Shown here: piece after piece, positions 5,212-6,381 of the stretch
Numbering within the stretch: the stretch's first letter is position 1
Layout: each line of letters opens with the position of its first letter
DNA from: JACRAR01 sp041665185
GTDB taxonomy: Bacteria; Pseudomonadota; Gammaproteobacteria; Burkholderiales; Rhodocyclaceae
Direction of reading: 5' to 3'
DNA: 6,381 nt
Assembly (NCBI GenBank): GCA_041665185.1
Contig: JBAYJH010000277.1
Span: 1 to 6,381, forward strand
Notes under the pieces: model-generated
What the model was told of the DNA's origin: nothing
What the model saw: the letters and a program-made list of their open reading frames with translations, nothing else
Databases searched by the model: none
Translations under genes and position numbers: made by a program

Positions 5212-6381
5212 ATGAGCACGACAAGAATCCGGCTGGGCATCGACGTCGGCGGCACCAATACCGACGGCGTCCTGATGTCGGGAAACGACGTTCTCGCGTC
5301 GAAGAAGAGTTTCACCACAGCCGATATCAGCAGCGGCGTCGTCAGCGCGGTGACAGGGCTGCTGGAAATTTCGCGCATACAGCCGGCGGAAATCGGCAGC
5401 GTGATGATAGGCACCACGCAATTCGTCAATGCCTTCCTACAGCGCAAGTTCCTCTCCGAAGTCGCGGTGATCCGCATCAGCCTCCCCAAGTCGGACGGCG
5501 TCCCGCCCATGGTCGCCTGGCCGGATGACCTGCGCGCCATCATCGGCTCGAACATCTACATGGTGCGCGGCGGATCCTTCTTCCATGGCGTCGAATATGC
5601 GCCCCTTGACATCGCTGAACTGGACAAGGTCGCCCGGGATATCCGGCAAAAAAGCTTGAGTTCGGTGGTGATCACATCGAATTTCGCGCCGGTGCGGCCG
5701 GACATCGAGGAACGGGCGGCGGCCATCGTCCGCAAACACTTGCCGGACGCCGATATCACGTTGTCCTATCAGGTCGGCGGACTGGGTCTGGTCGACCGCG
5801 AAAATGCGGCGATCATCAACGGCGCGCTGGCGCAGTTGTCGCGCCAGGTGGTGACCTCGCTGGTGGCGGCATTCGAGAATGTCCGGATCAAGGCACCGAT
5901 CTACATCAGCCAGAACGACGGGACACTGATCACCACCGAACATGCCCAGCGCTTCCCGATTTTCACCTGCTCCGCCGGCCCCACCAACAGCATACGCGGC
6001 GCCGCCTTCCTGACGGGATTGCAGGAAGCGGTGGTCGCCGACATCGGTGGCACCACCACCGACATCGGCTTCCTGCTGCGCGGCTTTCCCCGCGAGACGG
6101 CGACGGCCAACTATATCGGCGGGGTCAGGACCAACTTCCGGATGCCCGACGTACTCTCCATCGCCCTGGGCGGCGGAACCATCGTGCGCGAGACGCCGAA
6201 GGGAATCACCCTGGGTCCGGATTCGGTGGGCTATCAACTCAAGGACAAAGGCCTGGTGTTCGGCGGCGATGTGCTGACCACCACCGATATCGCGGTGCGG
6301 GCGGGGCAGGCGCTGCTCGGCGATCCCGCCAAGGTAGCGGGAATTCCCGACAGTCTGGTGAGTGGCGTATTGGACGCCCTC
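5212..6381 (+). CDS. Short-type HyuA-like hydantoinase/oxoprolinase protein (DUF917-associated lineage), 3' end outside window
   Basis: Frame 1 is open from ATG 5212 to the right edge, giving 390 residues of a protein expected to be about 520. It has both actin-like ATPase phosphate loops: LGIDVGGTNTDGVL at residues 8-21 and VVADIGGTTTDIGF at 274-287. Other landmarks are IGTTQFVNAF at 66-75, LVDRENAAIINGAL at 193-206, QNDGTL at 234-239, SAGPTNSIRGAAFLTG at 254-269, GGVRTNFRMPDVLSIALGGG at 303-322 and GPDSVGYQL at 335-343. These mark the short HyuA lineage, which lacks the long C-terminal region of the gene at 1-330 and in bacteria and fungi is commonly paired or fused with DUF917. It should be a cytoplasmic ATPase component acting on an amide or related substrate; the reaction is unknown. 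An in-frame TAG at 5182-5184 and the lack of start codons between make ATG 5212 the first start. No good ribosome site precedes it, so initiation may be weak. It lies 181 bases after the RidA gene. Confidence 0.92.
   Translation, partial: MSTTRIRLGIDVGGTNTDGVLMSGNDVLASKKSFTTADISSGVVSAVTGLLEISRIQPAEIGSVMIGTTQFVNAFLQRKFLSEVAVIRISLPKSDGVPPMVAWPDDLRAIIGSNIYMVRGGSFFHGVEYAPLDIAELDKVARDIRQKSLSSVVITSNFAPVRPDIEERAAAIVRKHLPDADITLSYQVGGLGLVDRENAAIINGALAQLSRQVVTSLVAAFENVRIKAPIYISQNDGTLITTEHAQRFPIFTCSAGPTNSIRGAAFLTGLQEAVVADIGGTTTDIGFLLRGFPRETATANYIGGVRTNFRMPDVLSIALGGGTIVRETPKGITLGPDSVGYQLKDKGLVFGGDVLTTTDIAVRAGQALLGDPAKVAGIPDSLVSGVLDAL

Noticed and set aside
5118..5555. 145-codon minus-strand open frame reaching into the intergenic gap, which might suggest a divergent gene
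   Set aside because: Most of it is antisense to the HyuA-like N-terminus including the conserved phosphate loop, and the translation shows no recognisable domain.
5437..6237. 266-codon open frame on the minus strand
   Set aside because: It is fully antisense to the conserved short-type HyuA gene, its translation shows no family motif, and long antisense frames are expected in high-GC DNA.

Overview
The window is a dense, entirely plus-strand stretch of a high-GC bacterial chromosome (roughly 60-63% G+C by eye, strong G/C third-position bias, ordinary Shine-Dalgarno sites). Gene content and codon habits would suit a Burkholderiales-type betaproteobacterium, but nothing seen (no rRNA or lineage marker) fixes the taxon, so that is inference. 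Six protein genes are supported; both edge genes are cut by the window. No tRNA, rRNA, CRISPR, insertion sequence or transposase was seen.

Layout: (1) 1-330, the C-terminal 109 residues of a HyuA-type ATP-dependent hydantoinase/oxoprolinase subunit; (2) 341-2074, its HyuB-type partner; (3) 2071-3306, a metal-dependent amidohydrolase of the imidazolonepropionase/Xaa-Pro dipeptidase-like group, joined to hyuB by an ATGA overlap; (4) 3325-4497, a 12-helix major facilitator transporter, most likely starting at TTG; (5) 4536-5030, a RidA/YjgF-family protein with the family's key Arg and Glu; (6) a 181-base gap holding a C-rich stretch, a perfect hairpin, a 10-base palindrome and a possible sigma70-like promoter; (7) 5212 to the right edge, the first 390 residues of a second HyuA-like protein of the short type that is usually paired or fused with DUF917.

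The first five genes have gaps of 10, -4, 18 and 38 bases and look like one transcription unit. The set (importer, ATP-driven cyclic-amide opening enzyme, amidohydrolase, enamine/imine deaminase) reads as a catabolic operon for an imported cyclic amide, imide, lactam or hydantoin-like compound. The substrate cannot be read from the sequence. The second HyuA-like gene may be a further module of the same pathway, either under its own promoter or co-transcribed. This combination, with two different HyuA lineages in one cluster, is the most interesting feature of the window.
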